This document shows, piece after piece, positions 33,132 to 42,097 of a stretch of 64,000 bases of DNA. The stretch lies in assembly GCA_944388805.1 (NCBI GenBank), contig CALXKE010000003.1:27480-91479 (forward strand). Reading direction: 5' to 3'. The translations under genes were made by a program, and so were the position numbers. Position 1 is the stretch's first letter; every line of letters starts with the position of its first letter. This stretch comes from an uncultured Clostridia bacterium (GTDB taxonomy: Bacteria; Bacillota; Clostridia; TANB77; CAG-508). Under the pieces are notes generated by a model. It ran no database searches. It was not told the origin of the DNA and saw only the letters and a program-made list of their open reading frames with translations.

Positions 33132-33557
33132 CTACCCATTTACTTCTTTCTTTGTTTTAAATGCAAAAAATTTACTTATAAAAAAGTTTAGAATGACAAC
33201 AATCACTGTAATGGTTACTTTTGTGATGACATATTCTACATGTAAGACTGTATAAAGTAAAAATACACCTGCCATTTCTAATACCATCGTAAACAATCTA
33301 CCTAATATAAATTTAAAAAATTCTGTCCATTTTTCTTTTGCAGTTTCCGCTGTAGAATTAAATACCATTTTACGATTGGTAAAATAAGCAAACAAAATAG
33401 AAATAATAATTCCTATTGTACTTGCTATATTTCCTTCAACCTGAAATGCTTTTACTAATATTGTTGAAACTCCTATATTAATGAGTGTTGTTAATACACC
33501 AAATATTAAATATGATATGGTTTCTCTTGTACATAATTTTTTTATAATTTTTTCCAT
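33132..33557 (-). CDS. GtrA-family membrane protein
   Basis: 141 residues, four helices (about 12-33, 42-60, 85-103, 112-132), with YLIFGVLTTLINIGVS at the start and ANRKxVF-like FTNRKMVFNST in the middle, as in GtrA/DPMS2 proteins. The family is thought to flip or stabilise polyprenyl-linked sugars made by GtrB. Pairs with the gene at 32118. Confidence 0.92.
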   Translation of the reverse strand: MEKIIKKLCTRETISYLIFGVLTTLINIGVSTILVKAFQVEGNIASTIGIIISILFAYFTNRKMVFNSTAETAKEKWTEFFKFILGRLFTMVLEMAGVFLLYTVLHVEYVITKVTITVIVVILNFFISKFFAFKTKKEVNG

Positions 33558-33702
33558 TTTTCTTCACTTTCTTATTATTTTCTTTATTAAATTTAAAGTT
33601 CATTCCATATTTTTTTATTTGTATCTTCTTTATATTTTTCATTATCATTCGTTAAAATCGTTACTATTATATCAATAAATATATTTCTTGTAAAGCATAT
33701 GA

Positions 33703-34612
33703 TTATTGCTTATTCTTAAAATAATAACTTTTTATCATTCCTGGAATGAATAATAATATATATAATATTTTGTTTTCTATTCCTTTTATGTTTCCTATGT
33801 TATATTGTTTTGTTAAATAACCAAATAAAATATAATGTTTCATAACATATAACCTCTTTTTTAGAGAAATTCCTCGCATATCCTGTTGTTCTAAAATCTC
33901 TTTGAAATATGCAAAATGTCCATATGGATTTTCTTTAAAAACTTTTCTAATATTTTTGGTATATCCATCTTCTTTGTAATCGCATATCATAAGTGGTTTA
34001 TTGATACATTTCATTTTATATTTCAAATCCATTTCATGATACATCCTGGCTTCTGTTGAAAACTTTTCATGATTTTCAATTTTATACTGATACTGTTTTC
34101 GGATATCTGCAAAAAATACAATTGCTTTTTCTCCAGTTTCTCCGCTCTTTAAAATATAAATCAAACATGGTGGTCTCTTCTTTTCGAAATAAGTTTCCAA
34201 TATTATTTCCGTTTAAATCATATTTTAAAAAGCACAAACCATATAAATCATTTCTCTCTCTTGTTTCATAATAAGCTTGTAAAATATCATAAAATGCATT
34301 ATCTGAAAATATATCATCAGAGTCACACTCTACAATTAAATCTCCATTAGCATATTGAACAACATTGTTAATAGCTGACATTTTTCCTTGATTTTTTTGT
34401 TTATGATATTGTATTTCTATCTTTTTTTCATTTATGTACTGATGGATTACTTCTTCTGTATTATCTGTTGAACCATCATCTATAACAAGCCATTGTACTT
34501 GTACACTTTGCCTTACTTCATCATTTAGTTCTAAGTTTTTCACAATGCTGTTGTATAAATTACCAAGCATATTGGCCCTATTATATGTTGGTGTAATAAT
34601 AGATAATTTCAT
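33703..34612 (-). pseudogene. Family 2 glycosyltransferase with internal frameshift
   Basis: Two frames together make one GT2 of about 300 residues. The first (ATG 34612) gives IITPTYNRANMLGNL, VIDDGSTDNTEE, ECDSDDIFSDN and runs to DLYFK near 34154. The sequence then continues in another frame with SGETGEKAIVFFADIRKQY and ARMYHEMDLKYK to the stop at 33703. One extra base near TTTTAAAGAGCGG accounts for the shift. No programmed slippery site fits. It could be a real mutation or an assembly error. It follows the GT4 gene by 2 bp. Confidence 0.85.
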
Positions 34613-34614
34613 AA

Positions 34615-35721
34615 TTATTCTTCCTTTAATAATTTTTCTAATTTTTTGATGATATGCTGATTATCATAAGTTTGTTTCTTCTCATCAAAAGTTTTTATAT
34701 TATTTTCAATGATATATTTTAATTTATTATAAATTTCATGTTCATCGTTTTCTACAATCACTGTATTTCTATAATTTTCAACAGCTTCTCTTGCTGCTGT
34801 ATTGGTAATAATAATTGGCTTATTCAAAATTTTTGCTTCTTCTAGCACCATACCATATCCTTCAAATTTAGAAAGTAAGCAAAAAATATCTGCTTGTTTC
34901 ATATATGGATATGGATTTTCTTTGGCACCTAATAAGAAAAATGTTTCTTGTAAATGTTCGTCTTTTATTAATTTTTCCAATTTTTCTTTTTCTGGTCCAT
35001 CACCAATAATATAAAATTTATTCATATAATGATTTGCAATTAATTCTCTATGAATACGAATTAATCTATCAATTCCTTTTTGTTCTACTAATCTTGCTAC
35101 TGTCAAGAAATTGATTTGGTGATTATCAAAAGAAAAGTCTATTTTTTCTTCTGCTTTTTCTATTACTTTCTGTGCATTTATATAATTATAGATAACCTCT
35201 TCTGTTGGTTTCATATTCGGATATCGTATGTCAAACACTTCTTGATTATCTTTACTAACAAATATCAGTTTTTGATATTTGTTATAAATCCTTCTATCTA
35301 TGAGTAATTTTAGTTTTGCTTTTAATCCATTTCCATATACTTTTGAAATATCATTATGAATCCAAGCTATTTTCTTTGTATTTTTATTTTTTGTGCTAAA
35401 TAGCCTTGTAATTGGTCCTTCTAAGAAAGCGATTTCTATATCATAATTACCTTGAATATATTTTTTATAATATTGTTTTTGGAAGCATAAAATCTTTAAT
35501 GGTATTTTTATTTTTTCAAACTGACTAAATCTCTTGTATGGTTTGTCAAATATTCTTTTTACTTTTATCTTATCATTTAAACTTTTTTCTAACTCACCTT
35601 TTCCATAAATCGTAAATATCGTAATGTCAAATGTATCACATAAACGATTTGCCATATCAACCAATACTCTCTCTGCTCCGCCTAACGTTAAACTCGTTAT
35701 TCCCAATATTATCTTTTTCAT
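34615..35721 (-). CDS. Family 4 glycosyltransferase
   Basis: 368 residues with the GT-B fold. N-terminal acceptor domain starts LGITSLTLGGAERVLVDMANRL; the C-terminal donor domain has FLTVARLVEQKGIDRLIRI, FYIIGDGPEKEKLEKL and the EX7E-like region LLSKFEGYGMVLEEAKILNKP. It probably transfers a nucleotide-activated sugar onto the growing glycan at the membrane face. The gene is preceded by family A element copy 2. Confidence 0.93.
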   Translation of the reverse strand: MKKIILGITSLTLGGAERVLVDMANRLCDTFDITIFTIYGKGELEKSLNDKIKVKRIFDKPYKRFSQFEKIKIPLKILCFQKQYYKKYIQGNYDIEIAFLEGPITRLFSTKNKNTKKIAWIHNDISKVYGNGLKAKLKLLIDRRIYNKYQKLIFVSKDNQEVFDIRYPNMKPTEEVIYNYINAQKVIEKAEEKIDFSFDNHQINFLTVARLVEQKGIDRLIRIHRELIANHYMNKFYIIGDGPEKEKLEKLIKDEHLQETFFLLGAKENPYPYMKQADIFCLLSKFEGYGMVLEEAKILNKPIIITNTAAREAVENYRNTVIVENDEHEIYNKLKYIIENNIKTFDEKKQTYDNQHIIKKLEKLLKEE

Positions 35722-35756
35722 ATTTTCATGTATTCCTTTCTTAATGCTTCAAACAT

Positions 35757-35881
35757 GGTTAGGAAAGAATTAAATTTTGGCTAGGAAAACAAGTTTGAAA
35801 TTTATGAGACGTACTTATTTGTACGTTGATTAAATTTCAAATGAAGTTTGACAACGCCAAAATTCTAATTATTTTCTAACC
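35757..35881. repeat. Family A long palindromic leader element, copy 2
   Basis: Outer arms GGTTAGGAAAGAATTAAATT (35757) and AATTCTAATTATTTTCTAACC-type (35861-35881) around GGC/GCC; inner arm TTTGAAATTTA/TAAATTTCAAA and tip GTAC-loop-GTAC. Same order as copy 1 (24325-24446), but both arms differ together at many positions, so pairing is kept. Confidence 0.75.
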
Positions 35882-36867
35882 TAAACAAATTTTTCTTGTA
35901 ACTTATCTCTTATAAATTTAATTCTCGCTAAACTTGTATAAATTTTTAATGTAATTGTATTTACAGATCTCATATATAAATTCTTTAACCCTTTTTCCTT
36001 TAAATAGGTATTTTCCTTCCAATTTGTAAATTGTGTATTCAACGATTTCCATGCCATATGAATCATTTCTTTTCTTTCTTTTTTATTTTCAATCATTACC
36101 ATTCTAAGCATAGAACTACATAAAATATATCTTGCATAAGTGTATTCTATTTCTTCTTTGTATTCTTCAAACAAATTATTTGCTTTGTAATATTCAATAA
36201 CATGTCCTAAAACATCAATAATTTCTTTTGTTCTTGTATTTTGTACATTTGAGATAGAGTCTTCTCTTTGTACATAATGAATGAATGGTTTTTGAACAAT
36301 TCCATAATCATGTATCAATGGCAATAGTTTATAGAAAAACTCTACATCTTCATATCGATATCCTTTGGGAAATTCTAAATGGTTATCTTGTACAATTTCT
36401 CTTTTAATTAGTTTATTCCATGCAACAACTCTTGTATGGATAAACATTTCTTTTTTATTACTATATTGTTTTCCTTTGCTTTCTAATGTCTTATCTGGAT
36501 ATTCCCATAGAAAATTACATTCTACATAATCCAAATCTTCTTTTTTTGCTTTATTATACATTTCTTCATACATATTGGTTTCAACATAATCATCAGAATC
36601 TAAAAAAGCAATATATTCTCCCTTGGCATGTGGAATTGCATAATTTCTAGCATCTGATAACCCACCATTTTCTTTTTCCAAATAGATAATTTTATTTGGA
36701 TATTTTTCTACAAATTGTTTGGCAATCTCCTCCGTCCCATCTTGACTTCCATCATTCACAAGCAAGATTTCAATATCTTCTAATGTTTGATTTACTAAAG
36801 ATTGCAAACATTTTTCTATGTAATTTTCTACATTATAAAATGGAACAATGATACTAACCTTTATCAT
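35881..36867 (-). CDS. Family 2 glycosyltransferase
   Basis: 328 residues. GT2 domain at the N terminus: SIIVPFYNVENYIEKCLQSL, LLVNDGSQDGTEEI, YLEKENGGLSDARNYAI, FLDSDDYVETNMYEEM, later GYRYEDVEFFYKLLPL with a likely catalytic Asp. The C-terminal 100 residues are helical and specific to this subgroup (EpsJ-like). Part of the glycan operon; 60 bp separate it from the next GT2 and include a reduced family A element. Confidence 0.93.
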   Translation of the reverse strand: MIKVSIIVPFYNVENYIEKCLQSLVNQTLEDIEILLVNDGSQDGTEEIAKQFVEKYPNKIIYLEKENGGLSDARNYAIPHAKGEYIAFLDSDDYVETNMYEEMYNKAKKEDLDYVECNFLWEYPDKTLESKGKQYSNKKEMFIHTRVVAWNKLIKREIVQDNHLEFPKGYRYEDVEFFYKLLPLIHDYGIVQKPFIHYVQREDSISNVQNTRTKEIIDVLGHVIEYYKANNLFEEYKEEIEYTYARYILCSSMLRMVMIENKKERKEMIHMAWKSLNTQFTNWKENTYLKEKGLKNLYMRSVNTITLKIYTSLARIKFIRDKLQEKFV

Positions 36868-36890
36868 GATTTAACGCATTCCTTTCTAAG

Positions 36891-36938
36891 GCACAAGTAC
36901 TGAAATCTGACGACGCCAAAATTGTATTTATTTTCCAA
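36891..36938. repeat. Family A leader element, half copy
   Basis: On the minus strand CTTGGAAAATAAATACAATT, TTTGGCGTCGTCAGA and the tail ACTTGTGCCTTAGAAAGGAAT remain; the centre is deleted. The left arm forms the last codons and stop of the gene at 36928. Confidence 0.55.
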
Positions 36939-37902
36939 GTTTTTTTCTTAAACTTAAATACCATCTTATATTTAAGCTTAAAATTATTTTTCTAAATAAT
37001 TGTCTTGTATCTTTCGCCTTAATATTTTTTGTCATGTTTCTTTTTCTAATTTCTTTTATATATTGCTTTTGATCCTTTTTTTCTAACGTTTCTATTTTTA
37101 ATAAAATTGCATTTGTATAATAAATTTTTAATGTTTCTGCTATTTTTTTGTTTAATTTATATCTCTCAATTTTTAATAAAGCTTCATCATATTGTTTTAG
37201 TGCATCATTTGCTTTTTTCTTTGTTTTTTCATAACTGTCATTTCTTGTAATGCTTCCTTTTACTTGTACATAATGATATCCATAAAAATTAATAGAAATC
37301 ATTGTTTTGGCAAGTACAATCACAAATGGCATTAATCCAAAATCTTCATGTTCTGTTCCAACCTTAAACTCTAATTTGTTCTTTGTAAATATCTCTTTTT
37401 TTATCACATACACACAAGGAGAGTCTAATAAAACATCTGTTGAATATAGTTCTTCAAATCCTTCTTCTCCTGTTTTATTTTCAAATACAGGTCCACTGAC
37501 TGTTTCTATGACATTTCCTTTTTCATCTTCTCTTTGCAATTTAAATTTAATTAACTCTATATCTTTTTCCATATATTGTTTTACTAAACCATATAAATGA
37601 ATATCTAAGTAATCATCTGCATCTAAAAACAAGATATATGTTCCTTTTGCTTTTTTAATTCCATAATTTCTTGTATCAGCAACTCCTGTATTTTTCTTTT
37701 TGTAATAAGAAATGATTTTAGGATTTTTTTCTTTATATTCTTGTATAATTTTATCAGATGCATCTGTACTTCCATCATTAATTAATACAATTTCCAAATC
37801 TTCATCTTTTTGTTTTAAAACAGATTCCATACATCTTTTTAATGTTTTTTCCGCATTATATACGGGAATAATGACACTTAATTTTTTCAATATTCTCTCC
37901 AT
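36928..37902 (-). CDS. Family 2 glycosyltransferase
   Basis: 324 residues. SVIIPVYNAEKTLKRCMESV, LINDGSTDASDK, YYKKKNTGVADTRNYGI, FLDADDYLDIHLY and TEHEDFGLMPFVI give a complete GT2 catalytic domain, followed by a basic helical C terminus. ATG at 37902 is the first start; a TTG 12 bases later (reading MKKLSVIIP) has a better placed GGAGAG and cannot be excluded. Confidence 0.92.
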   Translation of the reverse strand: MERILKKLSVIIPVYNAEKTLKRCMESVLKQKDEDLEIVLINDGSTDASDKIIQEYKEKNPKIISYYKKKNTGVADTRNYGIKKAKGTYILFLDADDYLDIHLYGLVKQYMEKDIELIKFKLQREDEKGNVIETVSGPVFENKTGEEGFEELYSTDVLLDSPCVYVIKKEIFTKNKLEFKVGTEHEDFGLMPFVIVLAKTMISINFYGYHYVQVKGSITRNDSYEKTKKKANDALKQYDEALLKIERYKLNKKIAETLKIYYTNAILLKIETLEKKDQKQYIKEIRKRNMTKNIKAKDTRQLFRKIILSLNIRWYLSLRKKLGK

Positions 37903-37908
37903 CTTTCT

Positions 37909-37988
37909 TTTTAAAATATTGTTTCTAATTGAAGATGTCCAAACAGAAACGTCCCCAATTGTCCGAATTTTAAAATATTGTTTCTAAT
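37909..37988. repeat. 21-bp direct duplication around a 38-bp GGGGAC-type remnant
   Basis: The 21 bases at 37968-37988 (the 3' end of the next gene, core AAAATATTGTTTCTAAT) are repeated exactly at 37909-37929. Between them lies a 38-bp piece reading on the minus strand GGACAATTGGGGACGTTTC then TGTTTGGACATC. It looks like an insertion footprint or a minimal element. Confidence 0.65.
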
Positions 37989-39064
37989 GTTTTTACAATG
38001 TTTTCATTATATGTTTCATAATCAAATGAATTGTTTATTTCATATCCATTTTGTATAAATTCTTTCATTGCATTATATATAGATTGTGTATCTTTTTCTA
38101 CAACCATTCCTCTTCCGTCTTCTACTTGTTCATAATCAGATACTTTTGTCGTGATGATTGGTTTATGCAATACAAAACTTTCTAAATATACAACTGGATA
38201 TCCCTCATATTCAGAAGATAGAATCACACAATCACTAATTGTAAAATAAGGATACGGATTCTTTTTTCTCCCCAAAAAGAGAATTGTATCTTCCAAGCCA
38301 TATTCTATAACAAGATCTTTATATAATTTCGTATCTGGTCCATCACCAACCAATAAAATTTTAAATAGAAAACCATCTTCTTTTAATTTTTTGGCAGCTT
38401 CTATAATTCTTGTTAACTTTTTCTGTAATTCATCATGTCTTCCTACATTTAGAAAAACTGGAATTTCTTTTTTGGCTAATTCTAATACCACTTCTTCTGT
38501 AATAGCTTCTTTTGATTTTTCTTCAAGTCTTTTTCCGTTTATCATATTGTTACATACAATAACCTTTTCTTTCATATCTGGAAAACTTTCTATAAAGTGA
38601 GTTTTTCCTTCATTTGAAACAAATATGATATGTTTAAATTCTCTGCAATGTATATTTTCAAAAAATGCAATCATCTTTTTTCTATCTCCATGATATAAAC
38701 TAAGATAATCTGCATGACACCATAATGCTGAATTTTTTGATGCTATTCTTGCCATAAAACTACTTGCTAAAGAATATGTAGCAAAGCTTGCTGAAAAGTC
38801 AAATTTGTTTTTATATTTTATGATAAATTTTATTCTATTCAATAAATTACATATCTTTCGCAAAATAACATTTTTATTGTTATTGGTGTTGTATTCTACA
38901 ACTTTTATTTTGTTACTTAATCTGTCTAAAAACACACCTTCTCTTTTTTCTAATGCAATCGTTATATCATAACCTCTTTCTGATAAATCATTTACTAATG
39001 TAACAAGTGCGGTTTCTATTCCGCCTAAGTCTAAGTTATGTGTTGCAAAAAAAAGTTTTTTCAT
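37970..39064 (-). CDS. Family 4 glycosyltransferase
   Basis: 364 residues. ATHNLDLGGIETALVTLVNDL at the N terminus, VPVFLNVGRHDELQKK-like donor-domain entry (PVFLNVGRHDELQKKLTRI), ILLVGDGPDTKLYKDL and SSEYEGYPVVYLESFVLHKP (EX7E) near the C terminus. GT-B retaining enzyme of the glycan locus. Its last 21 bp including the stop are duplicated downstream. Confidence 0.93.
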   Translation of the reverse strand: MKKLFFATHNLDLGGIETALVTLVNDLSERGYDITIALEKREGVFLDRLSNKIKVVEYNTNNNKNVILRKICNLLNRIKFIIKYKNKFDFSASFATYSLASSFMARIASKNSALWCHADYLSLYHGDRKKMIAFFENIHCREFKHIIFVSNEGKTHFIESFPDMKEKVIVCNNMINGKRLEEKSKEAITEEVVLELAKKEIPVFLNVGRHDELQKKLTRIIEAAKKLKEDGFLFKILLVGDGPDTKLYKDLVIEYGLEDTILFLGRKKNPYPYFTISDCVILSSEYEGYPVVYLESFVLHKPIITTKVSDYEQVEDGRGMVVEKDTQSIYNAMKEFIQNGYEINNSFDYETYNENIVKTLETIF

Positions 39065-39135
39065 TCATTTTCTCCTCTATTTAGACATTATTTTTTCTTT
39101 ATTATCTTATCATTATATTGTTTTTTTTTCAAGAA

Positions 39136-39260
39136 ACAATAGCGGGCTTTTTTAACATTTTTCTGTTCATAACATTTCAAAGCCCACGTCATTGTTCGGC
39201 GCCAAATTTTACGTTAGTAAAATTTGTGTGTGAAGGAAAATTACTTCCTATACAATAAAA
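39136..39260. repeat. Palindrome-rich intergenic element (family B, copy 2)
   Basis: 39136-39230 repeats 1626-1720 closely: ACAATAGCGGGCTTTTTT, TAACATTT, AGCCCACGTCATTGTTCGGC, then the hairpin AAATTTTAC/GTAAAATTT (39204-39225) and GTGTG. It continues with AGGAAAATTACTTCCT and the tail TATACAATAAAAAAG. No gene in 39065-39300. Confidence 0.8.
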
Positions 39261-39267
39261 AAGCTAA

Positions 39268-39294
39268 AGCGGAAAACTTTCATAGTTTTCCGCT
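39268..39294 (-). terminator. Terminator after the DUF2142 gene
   Basis: AGCGGAAAACT and AGTTTTCCGCT form a perfect 11-bp stem (loop TTCAT-type) 6 bp after the stop; the minus strand continues TTTAGCTTTTTT. Confidence 0.75.
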
Positions 39295-39300
39295 CTTCTA

Positions 39301-41277
39301 TTACAAATGTTCTACTAAAATCTGAGAAATTGTAAATATTTGTAATACCAAAATAGATATTGCAACAAACTTCGTAACTTTTTCCTCGTTATATAAAGAT
39401 TTTACTTTTACAACACTTCCCAATAATAACATTACCAATGGTAATATTGGTAAGAAATATCTACCTTGTATACCTGCTATACTTGTTTGTCCCACTGTTG
39501 TCCATTGTACATATAAACTTGTAAATATTAGTCCTACAATTGCTAATATGACTAATGATATCCAAACAATTTGATATTTTTTTAATTTGTCTTTCAATTC
39601 ATTATCTGTAATTGCTGTAAATAGATAAATTCCTAAAAATGCATATGGCACAATAGAATATAGTTTAATTAACTCACCCCATCCTAAATCAGCTCCAAAT
39701 AAGGATAGTAGATAATTACTACCATTAAGGTTGAATGTATATAACACATTTTGTATGTATAAAATCGGATTTTGTAATGCTAGCAGTACTTGAATTTTTG
39801 AATCTCCTTCTCTAAATGTAGATAAATATCTACTAGATATTGCTAACCAAATTAGATTTATCATTACCGCAATTCCTGCTATCACACAGAAGTTTAATAT
39901 TTTGTTTTTATTTCCTGCATTTTTGAATTTCTCTTTTGGAATAATCAAAATTAATCCAACTAATGGTATATATACAATCTTACATAATGCAATAACAATA
40001 GATGAAATGAGTAGAATTCCTTTTTCTTTAATCCCTAGTTGTTCTTTTTTTCCAAAGGCTAAATGTAATATATAAGCAATATAGAAAAATGCTACAGAAA
40101 TTGTCATAGCATCAGGAGATAAAGATGTAAATCCTTCTATCGCAATTGGTATCATAGCTGGTATTAATAACAATTTTTTTCCAAACGGCATAAGTTTTAT
40201 TGCAAAATACAATACCAATAATGCAAATATCATATTAACGATTCTTCCGCCATATGTTATCAAATATACATTATCTGTCACTAATCTTGCTAAAGCTATA
40301 CCTGTTGCTTGTGGTATATATTGTACAAAAGAATATACAGCTGCTGTTTCTGGATTTAAGATTCCCTTATTATCTTCATTTAGTTTTACACTTAAAAGTT
40401 GTTTCATTGTTTGATAATCTATTGCTGTCCAATTAGTTGGAAATACCTTTGATACACCTTCTGGCATCATCGAACCTTGCACACCATCTTCTTGTGGTGT
40501 CATTAATGTACCTTGTGATACCTCATATGCTTTTAACCAATGATAATATTCATCATGATTTTTAAATGTTGGCATTGTTACTAAAAAGAATACACATGCA
40601 AGCGGTGCTATCATTAAAAAGATATTTTCAATCCTCATTCCTTTTTTATAATAAATAATACTTGATACAATATAAACTTCTAATATAAACACACTTAGAA
40701 CAACGGAATATATAACTGTTCTAATATCACTTTTATATAAATCTTGAAAAATGATTGAAGCCCCTTGCATTTCTTCGCCATTTACAGTTAAATGATTTTT
40801 TTGAAATTCATTTTTATCTGTATATTTTACACTATAAAATCTATTGGCTCCTTCAAGATCATTAAATCTTATAAAGATTTGATATTCTTTATCTTTTGAA
40901 TCCTTTTGTTTTTCAAATTCCAAAGTATATTGTGATGTTTCTCTTACATAATTACGTAAAATCTCTTTTTCTTCTATCACATTTCCATCAGCATCTTTTA
41001 TTCCTACTGTTACTTTTCCACCACAATTAACATCCTCTTTATATGGTTCAAAATCTATTTTTACTTTTTCTAAGTTATTAGCAACTGCAACAAAAGTTTG
41101 TACAATTTCAGTTCCTGTTGTCACCTCTTCCAATGTTCCCGTTTCCAGTTGTATGTCTCCTGATGTATAAAGTTTTTCTTCTATTTTTAGTGAATAATTC
41201 GCTATTAAAATAATTATCAAAATGGCTATTGTTAAAATACCATAAAATTTCCAATCTTTTTTTAAATCTATTTTCAT
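39301..41277 (-). CDS. DUF2142-type polytopic membrane protein (predicted GT-C glycosyltransferase)
   Basis: 658 residues. One N-terminal helix, an outside beta-rich domain (about 35-175, TGTEIVQTFVAVANNLEKV), then 10-11 helices. The conserved acidic KNHDEYYHWLKAYEVSQG follows helix 2, where GT-C enzymes carry their catalytic Asp/Glu; a loop with GVSKVFPTNW follows. DUF2142 proteins occur in O-antigen and teichoic-acid loci beside GT2 and GtrA-like genes; transfer of a polyprenyl-linked sugar is the likely but unproven role. Confidence 0.88.
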   Translation of the reverse strand: MKIDLKKDWKFYGILTIAILIIILIANYSLKIEEKLYTSGDIQLETGTLEEVTTGTEIVQTFVAVANNLEKVKIDFEPYKEDVNCGGKVTVGIKDADGNVIEEKEILRNYVRETSQYTLEFEKQKDSKDKEYQIFIRFNDLEGANRFYSVKYTDKNEFQKNHLTVNGEEMQGASIIFQDLYKSDIRTVIYSVVLSVFILEVYIVSSIIYYKKGMRIENIFLMIAPLACVFFLVTMPTFKNHDEYYHWLKAYEVSQGTLMTPQEDGVQGSMMPEGVSKVFPTNWTAIDYQTMKQLLSVKLNEDNKGILNPETAAVYSFVQYIPQATGIALARLVTDNVYLITYGGRIVNMIFALLVLYFAIKLMPFGKKLLLIPAMIPIAIEGFTSLSPDAMTISVAFFYIAYILHLAFGKKEQLGIKEKGILLISSIVIALCKIVYIPLVGLILIIPKEKFKNAGNKNKILNFCVIAGIAVMINLIWLAISSRYLSTFREGDSKIQVLLALQNPILYIQNVLYTFNLNGSNYLLSLFGADLGWGELIKLYSIVPYAFLGIYLFTAITDNELKDKLKKYQIVWISLVILAIVGLIFTSLYVQWTTVGQTSIAGIQGRYFLPILPLVMLLLGSVVKVKSLYNEEKVTKFVAISILVLQIFTISQILVEHL

Positions 41278-41320
41278 CTTTTTATCTTCCTTTTACCTTC
41301 GTTTATATTTTCTTACGTAT

Positions 41321-41674
41321 TTACTTTATATTTAGTAAGATAACTCCAATAATAATTAATACAATTCCACCAATTGCATAAGCATTTAGATGTTCCTTAA
41401 AAATAAATACACCAGCTAATATAATTAAAATTTGTGTAATGGCTGTAATAATTGGATATATATAACTTAAGTCAAAATTTTTAATAATATAAAAAGTATA
41501 TATTAAAAAGCTACCAATATATGCAATAAAGCCTAGCATTGCTTTTAAGCCCATAGAAAAATTAAATGTCCCATCCTGTATAGCAATTTGAATATTACTT
41601 GATCCTGCTTTTACTAAAATAAGTCCTCCTACTGTTAAAACCAAATATACGATAATACTAAGAATTTTCATCAT
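41321..41674 (-). CDS. Small EamA/SMR-like membrane protein
   Basis: 117 residues, four helices, with KAGSSNIQ after helix 1, DLSYIYPIITAITQILIILAGVFIFKEHLNAYAIGGIVLIIIGVILL in the second half. This is the DMT half-repeat also seen in ArnE/ArnF subunits that flip undecaprenyl-linked aminoarabinose. Encoded between GT2/DUF2304 and DUF2142 genes, a lipid-linked sugar flippase is the best guess. It overlaps the DUF2304 gene by 17 bp. Confidence 0.85.
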   Translation of the reverse strand: MMKILSIIVYLVLTVGGLILVKAGSSNIQIAIQDGTFNFSMGLKAMLGFIAYIGSFLIYTFYIIKNFDLSYIYPIITAITQILIILAGVFIFKEHLNAYAIGGIVLIIIGVILLNIK

Positions 41675-42038
41675 TTGTTTCCTCCTTTATCTTTTTTTCT
41701 AACTTTTCTACCTTGGCTGACAATATCGCATTTTCCTGTATTAGGGTCGTAACTTTTTCAAATAATTTTGAAAATGCCAAACTAATATAAAATATAATAA
41801 CAATTATCAAAAATAGATAAATTAGAAACAAAGCATTTGTTGGTTCTGCTATATGTAACACTTTAGAAATCCAAATAACAATATTCGGAAAAATAGCACA
41901 AAGCAATGTTATGAATCCAAAACATAGCCATAAAAGTGTATATCGATAAGATAATTTTTTCTTTTGTGTAACAGTTAAAATAAATATACAAAAGAAAAAT
42001 GTTGCTACAATTAAGATTATCTGTAATCCACGATTCAT
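41658..42038 (-). CDS. DUF2304 membrane protein
   Basis: 126 residues with three helices (about 5-25, 33-55, 67-90) and a coiled-coil C terminus (LIQENAILSAKVEKLEKKIKEE). LSYRYTLLWLCFG is typical of DUF2304. The family accompanies GT2 polyprenyl-phosphate sugar transferases and probably binds them at the membrane. Sits between GT2 (42098) and the SMR-like gene. Confidence 0.88.
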   Translation of the reverse strand: MNRGLQIILIVATFFFCIFILTVTQKKKLSYRYTLLWLCFGFITLLCAIFPNIVIWISKVLHIAEPTNALFLIYLFLIIVIIFYISLAFSKLFEKVTTLIQENAILSAKVEKLEKKIKEETNDENS

Positions 42039-42097
42039 TTTTTTTCCTCCTCTAATGATTAATAATCTAATTTCTGATTATCCGTAACATATAAGCA

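Noticed and set aside
34140-34170. Programmed frameshift in the GT2 gene
   Set aside because: The required shift is +1 and no X-XXY-YYZ heptamer or stimulatory hairpin fits the frame; mutation or error is simpler.
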